Positions 1 through 11,626 of a stretch of DNA of 64,000 nt are shown here, one piece after another. The position numbers were made by a program, and so were the translations under genes. The stretch lies in NCBI GenBank assembly GCA_019009955.1, contig CM032231.1, positions 90,280,501-90,344,500 of the forward strand. The letters are read 5' to 3'. The DNA is from Riptortus pedestris (lineage: Eukaryota > Arthropoda > Insecta > Hemiptera > Alydidae). The notes below the pieces were generated by a model, which searched no databases, was not told the DNA's origin, and saw nothing but the letters and a program-made list of their open reading frames with translations. Position 1 is the stretch's first letter, and every line of letters begins with the position of its first letter.

Positions 1-1198
1 GTCACACTATTATCCACTCAAAATTCAATGTCCTAAATGATAGTAAGTTACAATGCTATCCTCTTAAAGAACCAATACACTATGTAGTAGTCAGACTATT
101 ACCCTCACGAAAAAATAAAACGCTTCATATTAGTAAGTCAAACTATCATGCTCTCAAAAAACTAATATCCTACAAAGTAGTAAGTCACACTGTTACCCCC
201 TCAAAAAAACTAATATATTACATAAGTATTAAGTCACACTATAATTCTTTCAAAAAACTAATACCCTACATAAGTAGTAAGTCACACTATAATCCTTTCA
301 AAAAACTAATACCCTACATAGTAGTAAGTCACACTATAATCCTTTCAAAAAACTAATACCCTACATAGTAGTAAGTCACACTATAATCCTTTCAAAAAAC
401 TAATACCCTACATAGTAGTAAGTCACACTATAATCCTTTCAAAAAACTGATATCCTATATTGTAGTATGTCACGCTATCATCCTTTCAAAAAACTAATAT
501 CCTACTAAGTAGTAAGTCACACTAAAATCCTTTCAAAAAAACCATTATATCACATAGTAGTGTCCAGACTATTATTCACTCAAGAAACTAATAACTTACA
601 TAAAAAGTAAGTCCTACTAGCATACATTCAAAAAAACTGATATCCTATATTGTAGTAAGTCAGACTATCATCCTTTCAAAAAACTAATACCTACATAGTA
701 GTAAGTCACACTATAATCTTTTCAAAAAACTAATACCCTACATAGTAGTAAGTCACACTATTATCCTCTCAAAATCCTAATATCCTACATAGTAGTAAGT
801 CACACTATTATCCACTCAAAAGCCTAATATCCTACATAGTAGTAAGTCACACTATTATCCACTCAAAACCCTAATATCCTACATAGTAGTAAGTCACACT
901 ATTATCCACTCAAAACCCTAATATCCTACATAGTAGTAAGTCAAACTATTATCCACTCAAAATCCTAATATCCTACATAGTAGTAAGTCACACTATTATC
1001 CACTCAAAAGCCTAATATCCTACATAGTAGTAAGTCACACTATTATCCACTCAAAATCCTAATATCCTACATAGTAGTAAGTCAAACTATTATCCACTCA
1101 AAACCCTAATATCCTACATAGTAGTAAGTCAAACTATTATCCACTCAAAAGCCTAATATCCTACATAAGTCGTAAGTCTGACTATTATCCACTCAAAA
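1..1198. repeat. 47-bp tandem minisatellite, about 25 copies
   Basis: The first 1.2 kb is a head-to-tail array of a 47-bp unit built around AGTAAGTCACACTAT and CCTACATAGT. Two subtypes are visible. From about 230 to 760 most units carry ATAATCCTTTCAAAAAACTA. From about 760 onwards they carry ATTATCCACTCAAAA with AATCC, GCC or CCC following. Adjacent units of the same subtype are nearly identical, which suggests recent local expansion. The array continues past the left edge. There is no coding potential. Confidence 0.95.
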
Positions 1199-2368
1199 TA
1201 TCTCAGGGGTAATTTCGTCATCTATTCACTTATAATGGGTTCAAGGAATTTCTTGTCAATCATTTATTGAGAAAATATAAAAATATGAGTACGCATGCAC
1301 TTTTGAGTTGCATTCCTAAATATTGCCGTTATCTTACTAAAGATATCGGGACTCATGTTTGCAAAATGTCTAGTAGTTCGTACACGATACAACGATTTCT
1401 GTTGTCATGATAACTGCTTTGACGTTTACTATTTTTTGGTTGAGTTCTGATAATTGTAAGTTTTAAAAATGAAATTAGTTGATAAAAATATAAGAGACAT
1501 ACTTATACGTTTAAATTAATAGATAAAGCCATAATAATACTGAGCTCTAATAAAACCTATTTAATTTTGACTTATGATTTGCCTGATCGAGATAGATCTG
1601 GATTCCTTTTAGATAACCTGAAAAAAATTACTCCATTTGAATGAATTTTTCTAATGCAGCATGAATTTGAGAATGTCATTCAGTTGAATAGAAATCATTA
1701 TAATGAATCAATGGAAATGAAGCAACTTGTAATTAATTTATCCGCCAAGTAAATTAATTTTCATAAAAACCGAATATTTCATTTTATTAATCTAAATTTA
1801 TCAATGGAAAGTCTGACAAATTGCTGGAATACTTTAAGTAAGGCATTTGCCATATAATTTTCAGAAAACTTGACGAAGAAAAAAAACCCTGAAATGCGAG
1901 TAACAGATATGGGGATGAAGAAGAAGCAAGAAAGAGAGAAAAAGATAAATAAATAAAATAAATGGGTTGAGGGAGTTTGGCTTTGCTATCTTGAATTAAA
2001 AGTTTTAATTAATTTAAAGAGCTACAAAACTTTGCCAATCTGATTCTTTTTTTTGGTCTTAGCCATTGAGCCAAGTAAATTCCCCTTCTCAGCGTTTCAA
2101 TTTGGTTGAAAATCAAATCTCCCTTTGAATCCCTTTTCTCTATTCTCGTTTTAATACCAGTTTAAACAATGTTTTAATGGTGTTAAAATCGTGTTATGGT
2201 TTTAATTGCTCAAAAAAAAAAGTCTGCTTATACCACATTTACCATTAGAAATTATCCATGACATCTCCGGTTTCTAAAAATCAGCAACCAAGCGAGAACC
2301 AAAGGCGACAATGAAAATATTGAAAAATAATGTCAAATTAACAGTTATTTACAAGTAACAAATTGTAA
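1199..2368. other. AT-rich noncoding stretch, nothing recognised
   Basis: Between the minisatellite and the first Helitron-like fragment I see no open frame of note, no repeat end and no tRNA-like boxes. Confidence 0.5.
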
Positions 2369-2950
2369 GCTGCCTAAAATAAGCAAATTTCCCGAGTGAA
2401 GTTTAACAATAGATAAATCTACATACTGGCAACGCAACACCACCGAGAATATTAAGTGAATAAATACAAACGATAATAAGATACCTCCCTGCGGGTAGCG
2501 TCTGAAATGTAAACAAACAGTTCTTCCAACTTCTCGCCGGAAAGAAAAGCAATTTCTGAAATATATCTGAATGTAACGTATTAATTTGATTAAAAACTAT
2601 TTACTATATCGAGTACTGTAATTTATAATGAATCAGAATAATTTTTATCTCTGTGAATCAAATTTAATTAATCCAAAAACTTTAAGCGGGCGGGGGTCAC
2701 CAGAAGATATTTGCATAAATCTCGTAAAATAAATGTCCCTTGAAAGCAATATTTGGTATTTAAGCTTCGAATAATGTGGTTTATTACATAACCGAGTACT
2801 GTTTATGTAACATGAGTAGAAGTGGGGGTTTGCTGAAGGCTGAAAACTGAAAAATGCAAATATCTCGGTTAATATTCAAGATAGTGAATATAAGTATATA
2901 ACAATATTTATAGTACATCTAATTTGCATTAAGATTAAGTCTACACACTT
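2369..2950 (-). mobile_element. Helitron-like element H1 (long form), 3' part missing
   Basis: This is a degraded copy of the repeat described in full at 6,086-7,024. It starts at GCCTAAAATAAGCAAATTTCCC (consensus GCTGCGTAAACTAAGCAGATTTCCC) and follows the family through the ATATCTCGGTTAATATTCAAG block. It stops at about 2,950, before the (TA)n core and the 3' palindrome. Strand is given with the palindromic end as the start; the 5'-TC end points left. Confidence 0.75.
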
Positions 2951-3096
2951 TTACTGTAAATATATCAAAAATATTACAAGGTAGCTGGTAGTAAAGCAAA
3001 AAAAAGGCACCCACGGTATTATTTTGGTTGGGCACCAGATGATTAAAGAAATCACAATAATTCCCGCCTATTCGCCAATGCTTATAAAGGATCTTA

Positions 3097-3322
3097 GGGG
3101 CTCAGGTTGGCCGTGTGGGTTGGGGCGTTGGTCTTAATCTCATAAGATAAACCTAGAGTGGCGGGTTCGACTCCCGTCCTGGGCAGTAGATATTTATTTG
3201 GTAGCGGACTCATAAAATAAATTCCTTTGACCCACCCTGGCTAGAATAGGGCAGTTCCCTGTAGAAAAGCCGTGCAAATTAGCCAAAGTAGCATAGAATG
3301 GATGTAAATAAATAAATAAAAA
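3097..3322 (+). mobile_element. tRNA-derived SINE, family S1
   Basis: The head begins GGGGCTCAGG and contains an A-box-like TGGCCGTGTGGG at about 3,108 and a B box GGGTTCGACTCCC at about 3,164. A body follows (TTTATTT, CCACCCTGGCTAGAA, CCTGTAGA), and the copy ends in a TAAATAAATAAA tail. The same head, body and tail recur at 9,213, 12,161 and in reverse at 34,246, 37,360, 47,753 and 54,942. This is a pol III retroposon rather than a working tRNA gene: no cloverleaf with a clear anticodon arm can be folded. Confidence 0.85.
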
Positions 3323-3750
3323 TTATAAGGATCTTTGGTATAGCACTTTATAGGGCAAAGCACGGCCTCCTTCCGCACTCATTCAAACTCGCACATAGGG
3401 AACTGCCAATAATTACAAGGATATCTGTGCTAGATGCCTGGAAATAACAAGGAATTATTTTTGATTGTTCGGTCGTCCAGACCCTCCCTTGCCGGCCGCT
3501 CTCACGACCCATGGCCGTTCTGGGTACCAGCATTTATGCAAAAATATTTGCTCAAATAACTTTGAGTTAGGAGACAAAAGGGGCAGAATGAGGTAATGAG
3601 CCGAACCCTTTCCCGACCGGCAGAGGGGGACAGGTAGAATCCAGGTTTCCCCGCATGAAATTATTCCTGGGAAGGCAGACCCACTTAAGGTGTAAGGCCA
3701 GCAATCATGGGTTCCAAAACTCTTTTTTAAACTATTCTGCTATTATATAA
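3323..3750. other. Noncoding stretch, locally GC-richer, nothing recognised
   Basis: The block at about 3,350-3,680 is richer in G+C than its surroundings (for example GCCGGCCGCTCTCACGACC). I can assign no repeat ends, exon or RNA gene to it. A short - strand open frame here has no recognisable content. Confidence 0.4.
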
Positions 3751-4664
3751 CCTTTGTAAGACAAGGCTGTGTCATATATGACACCTATGCCGACATGCAT
3801 GAGCTTGCAACAAACATGACAAGACTGGTGTGCTAGATACTCTCCTATCCAATAGTTAACTACATGTCAAGGTCATTGCACGCTCTGTCCTCCACCATTT
3901 TTCGTACTTTTTGGGAGTGTTTGTGCCATTAGGTGTCGTATTTGACACATCCTTGTTGTTTAACTTCTCTTTTGTAAATTGTCTATGACACTGAATTCGC
4001 TATTTATCACTGAAAATGAGATTAGAAATGATCTTTTAAGACAACTGGAAGAAAGTGGTAGTAATTTATAAATAATAAAAAAAATACAAGAGGTACTCGT
4101 CTTCGCTGTAAATGTGAAATATGTATTGTGCACATTGTATAGTATGGTTACCCAGAATGTTTTGCCAATAACGAATCGTCAAGTGAATGGTTTCATGTTT
4201 TTTTTGCATTATTTTTCTTATAAATGAGTGTCCTATTATTTCGTTTGCTACTGTGTAGGTTGATATTTGTATATAATTTTTTATACTTAGGTATATTTTT
4301 GTATAATAATAATATGCTACAAATATATGCTTCTTTGTTTATTTATTTCGTAAGAAAAGGTATTATATAGTATGTTATTATATAATAAATATTACGTAAT
4401 ATATTATTATACTGTAAATATATTTTTTTGCATATTTGTATTTACTATTTCATTTTAAGCTCTCATTGGTGTCGGGGGGGGGGTACCCACAAGCACACGC
4501 ACACACTAACACACTAGTCTTCTTAACTTTACTAAATGTTATTTTGAGACAAGAAGAGTGATTCTGAGCAGAATAAAATGGAAAATATGAATATGGCAGG
4601 TAGGTGTCATGTATGACAACTACTTATCAAATTTGTTCTGGGTCACAGCCTTGTCGTTCAAAGG
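3751..4664. mobile_element. piggyBac-type non-autonomous element P1
   Basis: The left end CCTTTGTAAGACAAGGCTGTG at 3,751 is matched in inverted orientation by CACAGCCTTGTCGTTCAAAGG ending at 4,664. The right flank is TTAA (4,665-4,668) and the left flank is ATAA, one change from TTAA. A subterminal dyad (GTCATATATGACAC / GTGTCATGTATGAC) lies just inside both ends. The interior is AT-rich and has no transposase frame. TTAA target and CC start are typical of the piggyBac superfamily. Confidence 0.75.
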
Positions 4665-4828
4665 TTAATATAGTCATTTATAGTATACACCATTTTTATA
4701 CAAGTATAATTATGTTTATAGCCAACGAAATTGTGCCCTATAAATGGATTGGGTTCTAATATCCTAAGACATTAACTCAAAGGGGCATTTACTTCATTCG
4801 TACTTTAGAAAGTTCATTCTGCCCTTAA

Positions 4829-5399
4829 CCCTTTCCACTCTAAGGCTGTTTTTGTTTTTATTCCACCAGCTCCACGAAAAAATTACGTTTTTTTACTTCT
4901 AGTGTGTTTTTTGTGTATTTTGTAAAGAAAACGACAGTATGGAGGGTTATTATACTTATATGCAATTATAATCGACCGATCACTACTTTCAAAACGCGTT
5001 ACTTGTTGCGTCAATCCGTGTCCGTGCCCCACGGCGAATCGATTCAGTCACAGTCTTATCCGCCAGGAAAATTCACACCATACATGACATTACAGATCTT
5101 TGCATGAAAACAAACACGATGATGCACAGAGATAAGTTGTTTACGACGCGAACAGATAACGGTGCGATAACAACTAGTTTTATTATGTACCATTGATAAA
5201 ATTTAATTGAATTATAGTATCTTACGATTCTAGAATATGTTTCATTCATTCGTAACTCAAACATTTCAGTAACAAAAATCCCTCTTGTTTTAAAATTTTC
5301 CTCAAAAAGAGGTATTACACCATGCTGAGTATCACTCGGCAGTGGAGCTAGTAGAACAAAATCAGTGTCGAGTGACACTCGACATTGGAGTGGAAAGGG
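4829..5399. mobile_element. piggyBac-type MITE P2
   Basis: Terminal inverted repeats are CCCTTTCCACTC at 4,829 and GAGTGGAAAGGG ending at 5,399, directly flanked by TTAA on both sides (4,825-4,828 and 5,400-5,403). Inside the right end is a hairpin, GTGTCGAGTGACACTCGACA. The 571-bp element has no transposase remnant. It lies 160 bp from P1 but its ends are different, so it belongs to another family. Confidence 0.85.
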
Positions 5400-5403
5400 T
5401 TAA

Positions 5404-6040
5404 GTTTTGGAGTGCAAATGAATTTTAGTATGCATCCATCATTCACTCCTTAGAGGAAAAAAAGTGAATGAGAACTGAATTTTAACCAAATATGAAAAGA
5501 ATGAATTATTTGAAAGCACTCTGAAATAAATGACCCGTTAAGTCCAGTTTTAGAGCTATTGTTTCCCTACTACTAATGAGTTCAACCCCACCTGCCAGCC
5601 TCCGTAGTGAATACTGATAAGTTCTACCTTGGAAATAATTTTGCACAAAAGTCTTGCGTGATTCAACAATAATACATTTTGTAGCGATTCATTGTCCCCG
5701 AAGAGAAAGGAAGGGGAGACAGCTGATGCTAGGAGCACTCTGAAGAAGTATTAAAAATGTATAATCCCTTAACCCTGAAGAGTACTAGGTCAGGGGAAAT
5801 CCATGAATAAACTAAAGTCAGTCAGAACGACACTACTTCCCAGCCCATTACTAATACAAGGGACAAACCATCCTTCTGTTCTCTAATAACTGGCTATTTA
5901 TGTATTAAACAGGAAGGCTATTGGGTGTAGAAGGTATACTCTGAATGGCTCATGAGCTTAGTAATAAAATAAAAGGTATTGAATTGTTTTTATTTACGAA
6001 TAAATATAAGTAGAGATTTTAATCATATAACTACTATTGT
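5404..6040. other. AT-rich noncoding stretch, nothing recognised
   Basis: No repeat end, exon or RNA gene was seen. A 60-codon - strand open frame around 5,556-5,738 has no recognisable content. Confidence 0.4.
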
Positions 6041-6085
6041 GGGGTTAATCTATATATATAAAATAGATATATATAGATTAACCCC
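6041..6085. repeat. Perfect 19-bp hairpin
   Basis: GGGGTTAATCTATATATAT at 6,041-6,059 is exactly reverse-complementary to 6,067-6,085, with a 7-nt loop. It abuts the 5' end of the H1 element that begins at 6,086. Confidence 0.9.
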
Positions 6086-6857
6086 GTCATGCAGAGGCTG
6101 CGTAAACTAAGCAGATTTCCCTCGTGAAGTTTAACAAGAGATAAATCTACATTCCGATAACACAACACCACTGTGAATATTAAGTGAATAAACACAAACG
6201 ATAAGAAGAAACCTCCCGACGGAAAGGATTTGAAATGTAAACAAACAGTTCTGCCAACTTCTTACTGGAAATAAAAGCCAATTACTCTAATATATCTGAA
6301 TATAACATATTAATTTCATTGAAAACTATTTACAATTCTAGTACTGAAATTTATAATGAATAATTCTTATCTCAATCAATCAAATTTAAGTAGTCCAAAA
6401 ACTTAAGAAGGAGGGGGGGGTCACCAAAACATATTTGCATGTGTCTCGTATAATAAATGTCTCTTGAAAACAATATTTGGTATTTAAGCCTCGAATGACG
6501 TGCTTTACTGCATAGCTGGGTATTGTTTATGTAACATGAGTAGAAGTGGGGGATTGCTGAAGGCTGAAAACTGAATAATGCAAATATCTCGGTTAATATT
6601 CAAGATATGGAATAACTATATATAGCAATATTTATAGTATATTTAATTTGCTATAAGATTGCTTTAATACATTTTTTCGATCCGACGTATAGTAATGGAG
6701 ATATTTCGAATTATCAAAATGCTCCTCCTCTAACCCCCCACCTCCCCCAGTCCGATTTTGGCCGTTAACGAACTTGATCTTTCTTTTTACATAGAACGAC
6801 TAAATATTGAGTTTGGTGCCGGTTAAACAATAATTTCGACTGCAAGAGCGATAACAG

Positions 6858-6913
<56 letters not shown>

Positions 6914-7024
6914 TTTTGACCAGACATAATTTTCGTCATCTCCGAGGTAGGATCGTTGGACATATGAGGAAAAATTTCGAAAATGAGTAACCTCACTAGT
7001 TGATTCCCCTTATGGGAAATCTGG
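6086..7024 (-). mobile_element. Helitron-like element H1, full-length long form
   Basis: Read left to right this copy starts TC(A)TGCAGAGGCTGCG, a short hairpin. It continues with CTAAGCAGATTTCCC, a body of about 750 bp, a (TA)n tract (6,860-6,911) and the block with TAGGATCGTTGGACAT. It ends at the degraded palindrome TTCCCCTTATGGGAAATCTGG. The AGCAGATTTCCC near the 5' end is repeated inverted at the 3' end. Better copies start TC and end CTAA or CTGA just after a TTTCCCTTAAGGGAAA palindrome. That arrangement fits non-autonomous Helitron/Helentron (HINE or DINE-like) elements. No protein is encoded. Confidence 0.8.
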
Positions 7025-8128
7025 TAATAATGAATGTTTGTCTGTATGTCCTTTGTAGAATCTTAAACGGCTGAACTGAATTTTATGAAACATGCCATGT
7101 ATATTACTACTTACCCATTTTAGGTTTTAAGCTGTATTAATATCTCTGAGACGAACAGGAGTGGGGGTTATAAGGGAGGCCTGAAATTAAAAATAGCGAT
7201 ATGTCGTTTCCTATTGGTTTTGTGGCAAATATGCACATAACAAAGTTGTTTTTTTTTTGTTTTTTTTGTTATTTTGAGTGATTTTTATAAAATACACTTT
7301 TGTCGTGGTGTAATCCAGTTATACGCTAAAAACTATAGTGGGAGTCAACAATTTTATAAGGCACAAAAGACTCAACCAAAATAAACGAACTCCGTATGTG
7401 ATTTGGTATTAACACCACCCTGATTATAAGCTATATTAAAATTTTGTGGTACAAACGGGATGGGAGGTCTGTAATATAAAATCGCAATATTTCGAAACCT
7501 TTTCATTTTTCGGCAAACGTATATATAACAAAAGTTGTTTGCTTTGTTATTTAGAGTAACATTTGTTATATGCTTTTTTGCAATATAATTTTCACTGGAG
7601 AGGTACACCTAATTATTTCAGGAATTTATTAACTCTACACCGTTAATATATGTTATACTTTACTGAATATGCTATGTACCATTAAGAATATACAGTTTAC
7701 TTTCCAAAAATACAAAAGAGTATTTTTAATAGTGGTTATTACGTGTACAAAACAGCTGTCATCCAAGTGGTGCTTTGGGCCACTTTTCAGGAAATGAAAT
7801 TTTATTCATGGATGGTTCGGAATGCAGAATCCTTTCTATGATTATGAATAATACAGTTTATACGATAAACTATGTTTATGTTATATATAAAAAAAGATAC
7901 ATTCACAGGAATCGAATAATATAAAAATATTGTGTATTTTGTAGAATTAAGTACATAACAATTTTTTTTATTATTAACATATCCTCAGCACGCCGGACTC
8001 GGGTGTAAATCCTAAGCATTGAGACGGGAAAATGTAAAAATATTGTACAAAGTAAAGCCCAAAAAAAAATACAATTATCATTCAGCCTCAAATGATTTCC
8101 CGGGCGAAGCAGGGGAAATTAGCTAGTT
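7025..8128 (+). mobile_element. Helitron-like element H2, with internal repeats
   Basis: It starts near GAATGTTTGTCTGTATGTCC and includes CTTAAACGGCTGAACTGA. The interior carries diverged units of roughly 270-300 bp marked by AACAAAGTTGTTT, TTTGTTATTTAGAGTAAC and GGGAGGTCTG. It ends with TTTCCCGGGCGAAGCAGGGG, a hairpin, followed by GCTAGTT at 8,119-8,128. The hairpin followed by CTAG matches the 3' end (hairpin plus CTRR) of insect Helitrons. Its neighbours at 15,370-16,540 and 17,146-18,045 are the same family. The start coordinate is approximate. Confidence 0.65.
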
Positions 8129-8214
8129 AATTATTAATAAATATAATTGAGATCCTAGAAGTTTTGAATGATACTCAACACCAAATGGTGTGTTGTGGCC
8201 CTTGGCCCTTCGTG

Positions 8215-8260
<46 letters not shown>

Positions 8261-8866
8261 CAAAACGTGTTTCTTAAGTACTTCTTGTGAAAACGTAATT
8301 GACTGATATAAAAATTTTAATCCAACGGTTTAAATTACAAATTAATCAAGTCTAATATTCCAACAAATTATTCTTGGAGTTGATGTAGCAAGAGTTGGAA
8401 GCGCAGGTCAAAATGAAGAGGTGTGTCAAATAACGTTCTAATAAAAGCAGGTGTCAGTTGTGTGGTCTGTATTAGGTGGCAGGATCATGTAACAACACTT
8501 TATTGCCCAACTTTCTCCCCGTCTAATTCCAATATAACACTTCCTCTGCGAAAATAGACCGACCTGTTTCCTGGATTTTCTTCAGACGGAGTTGTGGGCT
8601 GGTAGTACGCTTTGGAACAAGAGTTCAAGACCAATACTAGATAGAAGAGAATTTATGACTCGGTGGTAAACAAATGATGACAAGTGAATAGTGTTCTGTT
8701 TAATTTTTAAACGAGTTTCACAACTTTATCACTGAAGTAGCTCATGAATTGCCTCACGATGCAATGTAAATAATCGGTGAACAGCTAAACTATTTTAATT
8801 AGCCTTGATATCTTTAGCTACGAGTCCAACTGGCAAATACTAAAATACTGCCGACCTCGACATGTT
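8129..8866. other. Noncoding stretch with a (TA)n microsatellite
   Basis: A (TA)n run of about 40 bp lies at 8,218-8,257. The rest is ordinary AT-rich sequence in which I see no exon or repeat end. Confidence 0.5.
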
Positions 8867-8925
8867 AGAAGATTTCCCTTAAGGAAAATCAGCTACCCAG
8901 GATATGACGAAAATGAGGCCCGTTC

Positions 8926-8984
<59 letters not shown>

Positions 8985-9042
8985 TGTGTGTTTGTTAACG
9001 CTCTAGAGGTCGCAATTTTTGTTTAATCGTTACCAAACGCTA
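8867..9042 (+). mobile_element. Helitron-like element H1 fragment
   Basis: The palindromic end GATTTCCCTTAAGG is followed by the GAAAATGAGG block, a (TA)n-(TG)n microsatellite (8,929-8,990) and the AACGCTCTAGAGGTCGCAATTTTTG block. The copy then breaks off. Confidence 0.75.
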
Positions 9043-9057
9043 GGATATAGATCGAAT

Positions 9058-9735
9058 CGTAAAAAACAGGGCAATAAATCAAAGCATATTTGGAAGAAAT
9101 ACTTCTGCTACATTTGTCTAAATAATGCCGATGTATATTGTAAATATGGTATTGAGTAGAAGGAATTTGTATTTTTTTTTTCATTTTGTATATTATATCT
9201 ATTATTTTTTTCGGGGTTCAGGTTAGCTATGTGAGTTAAAGCGTTGCCTTGAATCCTAGGGTGGCGAGTTCCATCCCCGCCTGGGCAAAGGAATTTATTT
9301 AGGTACGGAATTCATTAAATAAAATCCTTAGTCCCACCCTGGCTAGAAAAGGGTGGTAACCTGTAGATAACCCGTCCCATTTAGCATTAGTTTGAAAAAG
9401 TGGAAGTTAATAAATAAATATTATTTTTTTCAGTTCTTGAACATTAAAACAAAATAAGATTGATTTTTATTATGTAATTTATATTTCAATATTAGTTGAA
9501 TACGACATTTAATTAATAAAAATAAAATAATGTGAACTAAGTGTACTTTAAATCACCCTTAATGACTAGCGGGTCGATTTGTCCCAACGTTCTCACTAGT
9601 GTGAGTGTTTTTCAAGATCCAATGCCGGGTTAAATTTAAGTTTTTGCGGCTGAAATAAAGCACAGTATACCAAAAATAGCTTTTGAAGTTGCAGTTTACC
9701 TAATTTTCTGCAACATCAACAGATGAAGCCAAACT
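9058..9735 (+). repeat. 0.7-kb duplicated block, copy 1
   Basis: From AAAAAACAGGGCAATAAATCAAAGC to CAACATCAACAGATGAAGCC this block is a diverged duplicate of 12,009-12,740. The order of parts is the same: AACAGGG start, an S1 SINE, an AT-rich spacer, the ACTAGCGGGTC block and the GATGAAGCCA end. No coding frame is visible. It may be a separate transposon that carries the SINE, or a segmental duplication. Confidence 0.75.
9213..9422 (+). mobile_element. tRNA-derived SINE, family S1 (inside duplicated block)
   Basis: Head GGGGTTCAGGTTAGCTATGTGAG, degraded B box GAGTTCCATCCCCGCC, body with CCACCCTGGCTAGAAAAGGG and CCTGTAGATAACCCG, and a TAAATAAATA tail. It occupies the same place within its block as the copy at 12,161, so it was present before the block duplicated. 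Confidence 0.8.
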
Positions 9736-10178
9736 CGATATTTAAACGTTTCGTGTACAACTAATGTCCAAGTTCGTTAATGGCTGAAATCCGACCAGTG
9801 GGAAGGGGAGTTAAGAGGAGGGGGATTTTGAAATGTTTTAATATCTCCGTAATTATGCGTCGGATTGAAAAAAAAAAAAAAATTAAAATACCTTATTGAA
9901 AATGTAATCTTCTATAAATGTTGTTATGTACGTTTTTTTCACTATCTTGATTAATTACCGAGATATTAGAATTTTTTTGTTTTCGACCTTCAGTAAACCC
10001 CACTCCCACTCATGTCATATTCGCACTAAGATGTTATGTCATAAACCACTTTATTTGAAGCTTAAATACCAAATATTGGTCTAATTGATTCTTGATTTTT
10101 GAGATAAATGCAAATAGGCGAGGCACGTGGAGGATCTGCTTAGTTAGCGCACCCCCTGAATGATGGGCTTTTTTAATT
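9731..10178 (+). mobile_element. Helitron-like element H1, 5'-side half
   Basis: It starts within the family at AAACTCGATATTTAAACG and follows it to CTGCTTAGTTAGCGCACCCCCTGAATGATGGGC at the TC end (read on the other strand). The palindrome and (TA)n half is absent. A recognisable internal deletion joins the ATAAATGCAAATA block directly to GGATCTGCTTAG. Confidence 0.75.
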
Positions 10179-10920
10179 AGTCAAATATAAATTAAAAGTA
10201 TTACGGATAATAATGTCTTATGTTAGCTCTCTTTGTAAGCGCAAAGCTGCACAATTTTGCTCGTAACGGGTAAAAGCAGTAACCGAGATTTGAATATACA
10301 AACGTACCAGAAATACTTTCAAGCTTAAGTATTCTAATTATGTGTAAAGCGAAATTTGAATTTGATATATTTTGAATCGTTACTCTAGGAAATTTTATTT
10401 CAGTATCGAAAAGCTTTTTCAGTGCTGATTATTTAGGGGGAAAGGAATAAAAGATTGAATATAAGGTTTGTTGGAAAAAAAAAAAGGTCTGGGAGACAAA
10501 GGACTTGGCTATACTCCGAGAGTACTTGCCATCTATTTAAATTGGTAAATTCTCAAACCCTCCCCTGTGAGCTGAAGCTCCCTTTTGCCCGCCGCTCGCT
10601 CTCCCAGCGGCTGAAGCTGGAGGCTACTAGAAAGGCAATTTCATGGATGGCTTGTTTAAGGGAGGAATAAACACAATAATATTGAATTCGCTTTTGAGCG
10701 AAATTTTCAATTCATTCCAATCGGATTTGACTAAAAATACAAAGGATTACTCGAGAGGGCGGGCAGAGCTGAGCTTTCTTTCTTCCGAGAAATTCTTCTT
10801 TCTGAACTGCTATCTGAAGCTGTTCAGAAGGAAGAATTTCAATATAGTGGGAGAAGAGCTAATATATCGTTTTTTTTTTGTTTTTTTTAGGACTAACCTT
10901 TCACAAAATGCCAAAACATT
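10179..10920. other. Noncoding stretch with GC-rich patch and a hairpin
   Basis: The patch at about 10,540-10,640 is GC-rich and repeats GCTGAAGCT. A strong stem-loop lies at 10,789-10,840 and has its own entry. Two overlapping + strand open frames of 70-100 codons have no recognisable content. Confidence 0.45.
10789..10840. repeat. 19-bp stem-loop, one mismatch
   Basis: GAAATTCTTCTTTCTGAAC (10,789-10,807) pairs with GTTCAGAAGGAAGAATTTC (10,822-10,840) with one mismatch and a 14-nt loop. It could be a foldback from an inverted duplication or a small-RNA precursor. Sequence alone cannot decide. Confidence 0.8.
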
Positions 10921-11542
10921 CATTTTATTGAAAACTATTTACTAAAGCTAATGCTGTATTTTTTAAAGAATTAGAATAATTTTAATCTCAATCACTTAAA
11001 TTTTGGTAATGCAAGAACAAAAGGGGCGGGATCAATAGTACGTATTTGCATATATCTTACAAAGTAAAAGTTCAATGAAAGTAATATTCTATATTTAACC
11101 TTTTAATGAAGTGGTTCATGATATATCAGCTCATTATTAATATGACACTAGTAGGAGTGGGCGTTTATTGAAATCGTAAAACTATAATATCCAAATAATT
11201 CTGTTAATACTCATTATATGGAACATATGTATAAAACAATATTTATAGTAAATTAAATTTGCATTAAGATTGTTTCTATACAATTGTTCGATCCGACTTT
11301 TAATAACGGAGATATTTCGAATTTTTGAAAATCCACCCCTCTAAACCCCCCGGTTTGGTAACGATTAAACAATAATTGCGACCGCTAGAGCGGTAACAGA
11401 CTGATATATATACAGTTTTGAACGGACCTCATTTTCGTAATCCCCTACCTAGGAGGATCGTTGGACATTTTAAGAAAAATTTCGAAAATAGCGTCATGAG
11501 TAAGACCTTAGTAGCTGATTTCCGTTAAGGGAAATCTGCTGA
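10921..11542 (-). mobile_element. Helitron-like element H1, 5' truncated
   Basis: It begins inside the family at CATTTTATTGAAAACTATTTAC and runs to the 3' end TTTCCGTTAAGGGAAATCTGCTGA, a CTGA terminus that fits CTRR. The microsatellite core is reduced to TATATATA near 11,405. Confidence 0.8.
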
Positions 11543-11626
11543 AAAAATTCCAAAGACATTTAAATGATTTTATTCTTCATAGCCCGGCCAATAATATATA
11601 CTGCACTCACAAAGACAAAATGTTTT

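Noticed and set aside
1..1198. Regular repeat array, possible CRISPR
   Set aside because: Units are contiguous tandem copies with no unique spacers, and the setting is an animal genome.
3097..3190. tRNA gene
   Set aside because: A and B boxes are present, but no cloverleaf closes and the same head recurs with a fixed body and tail, so it is a SINE.
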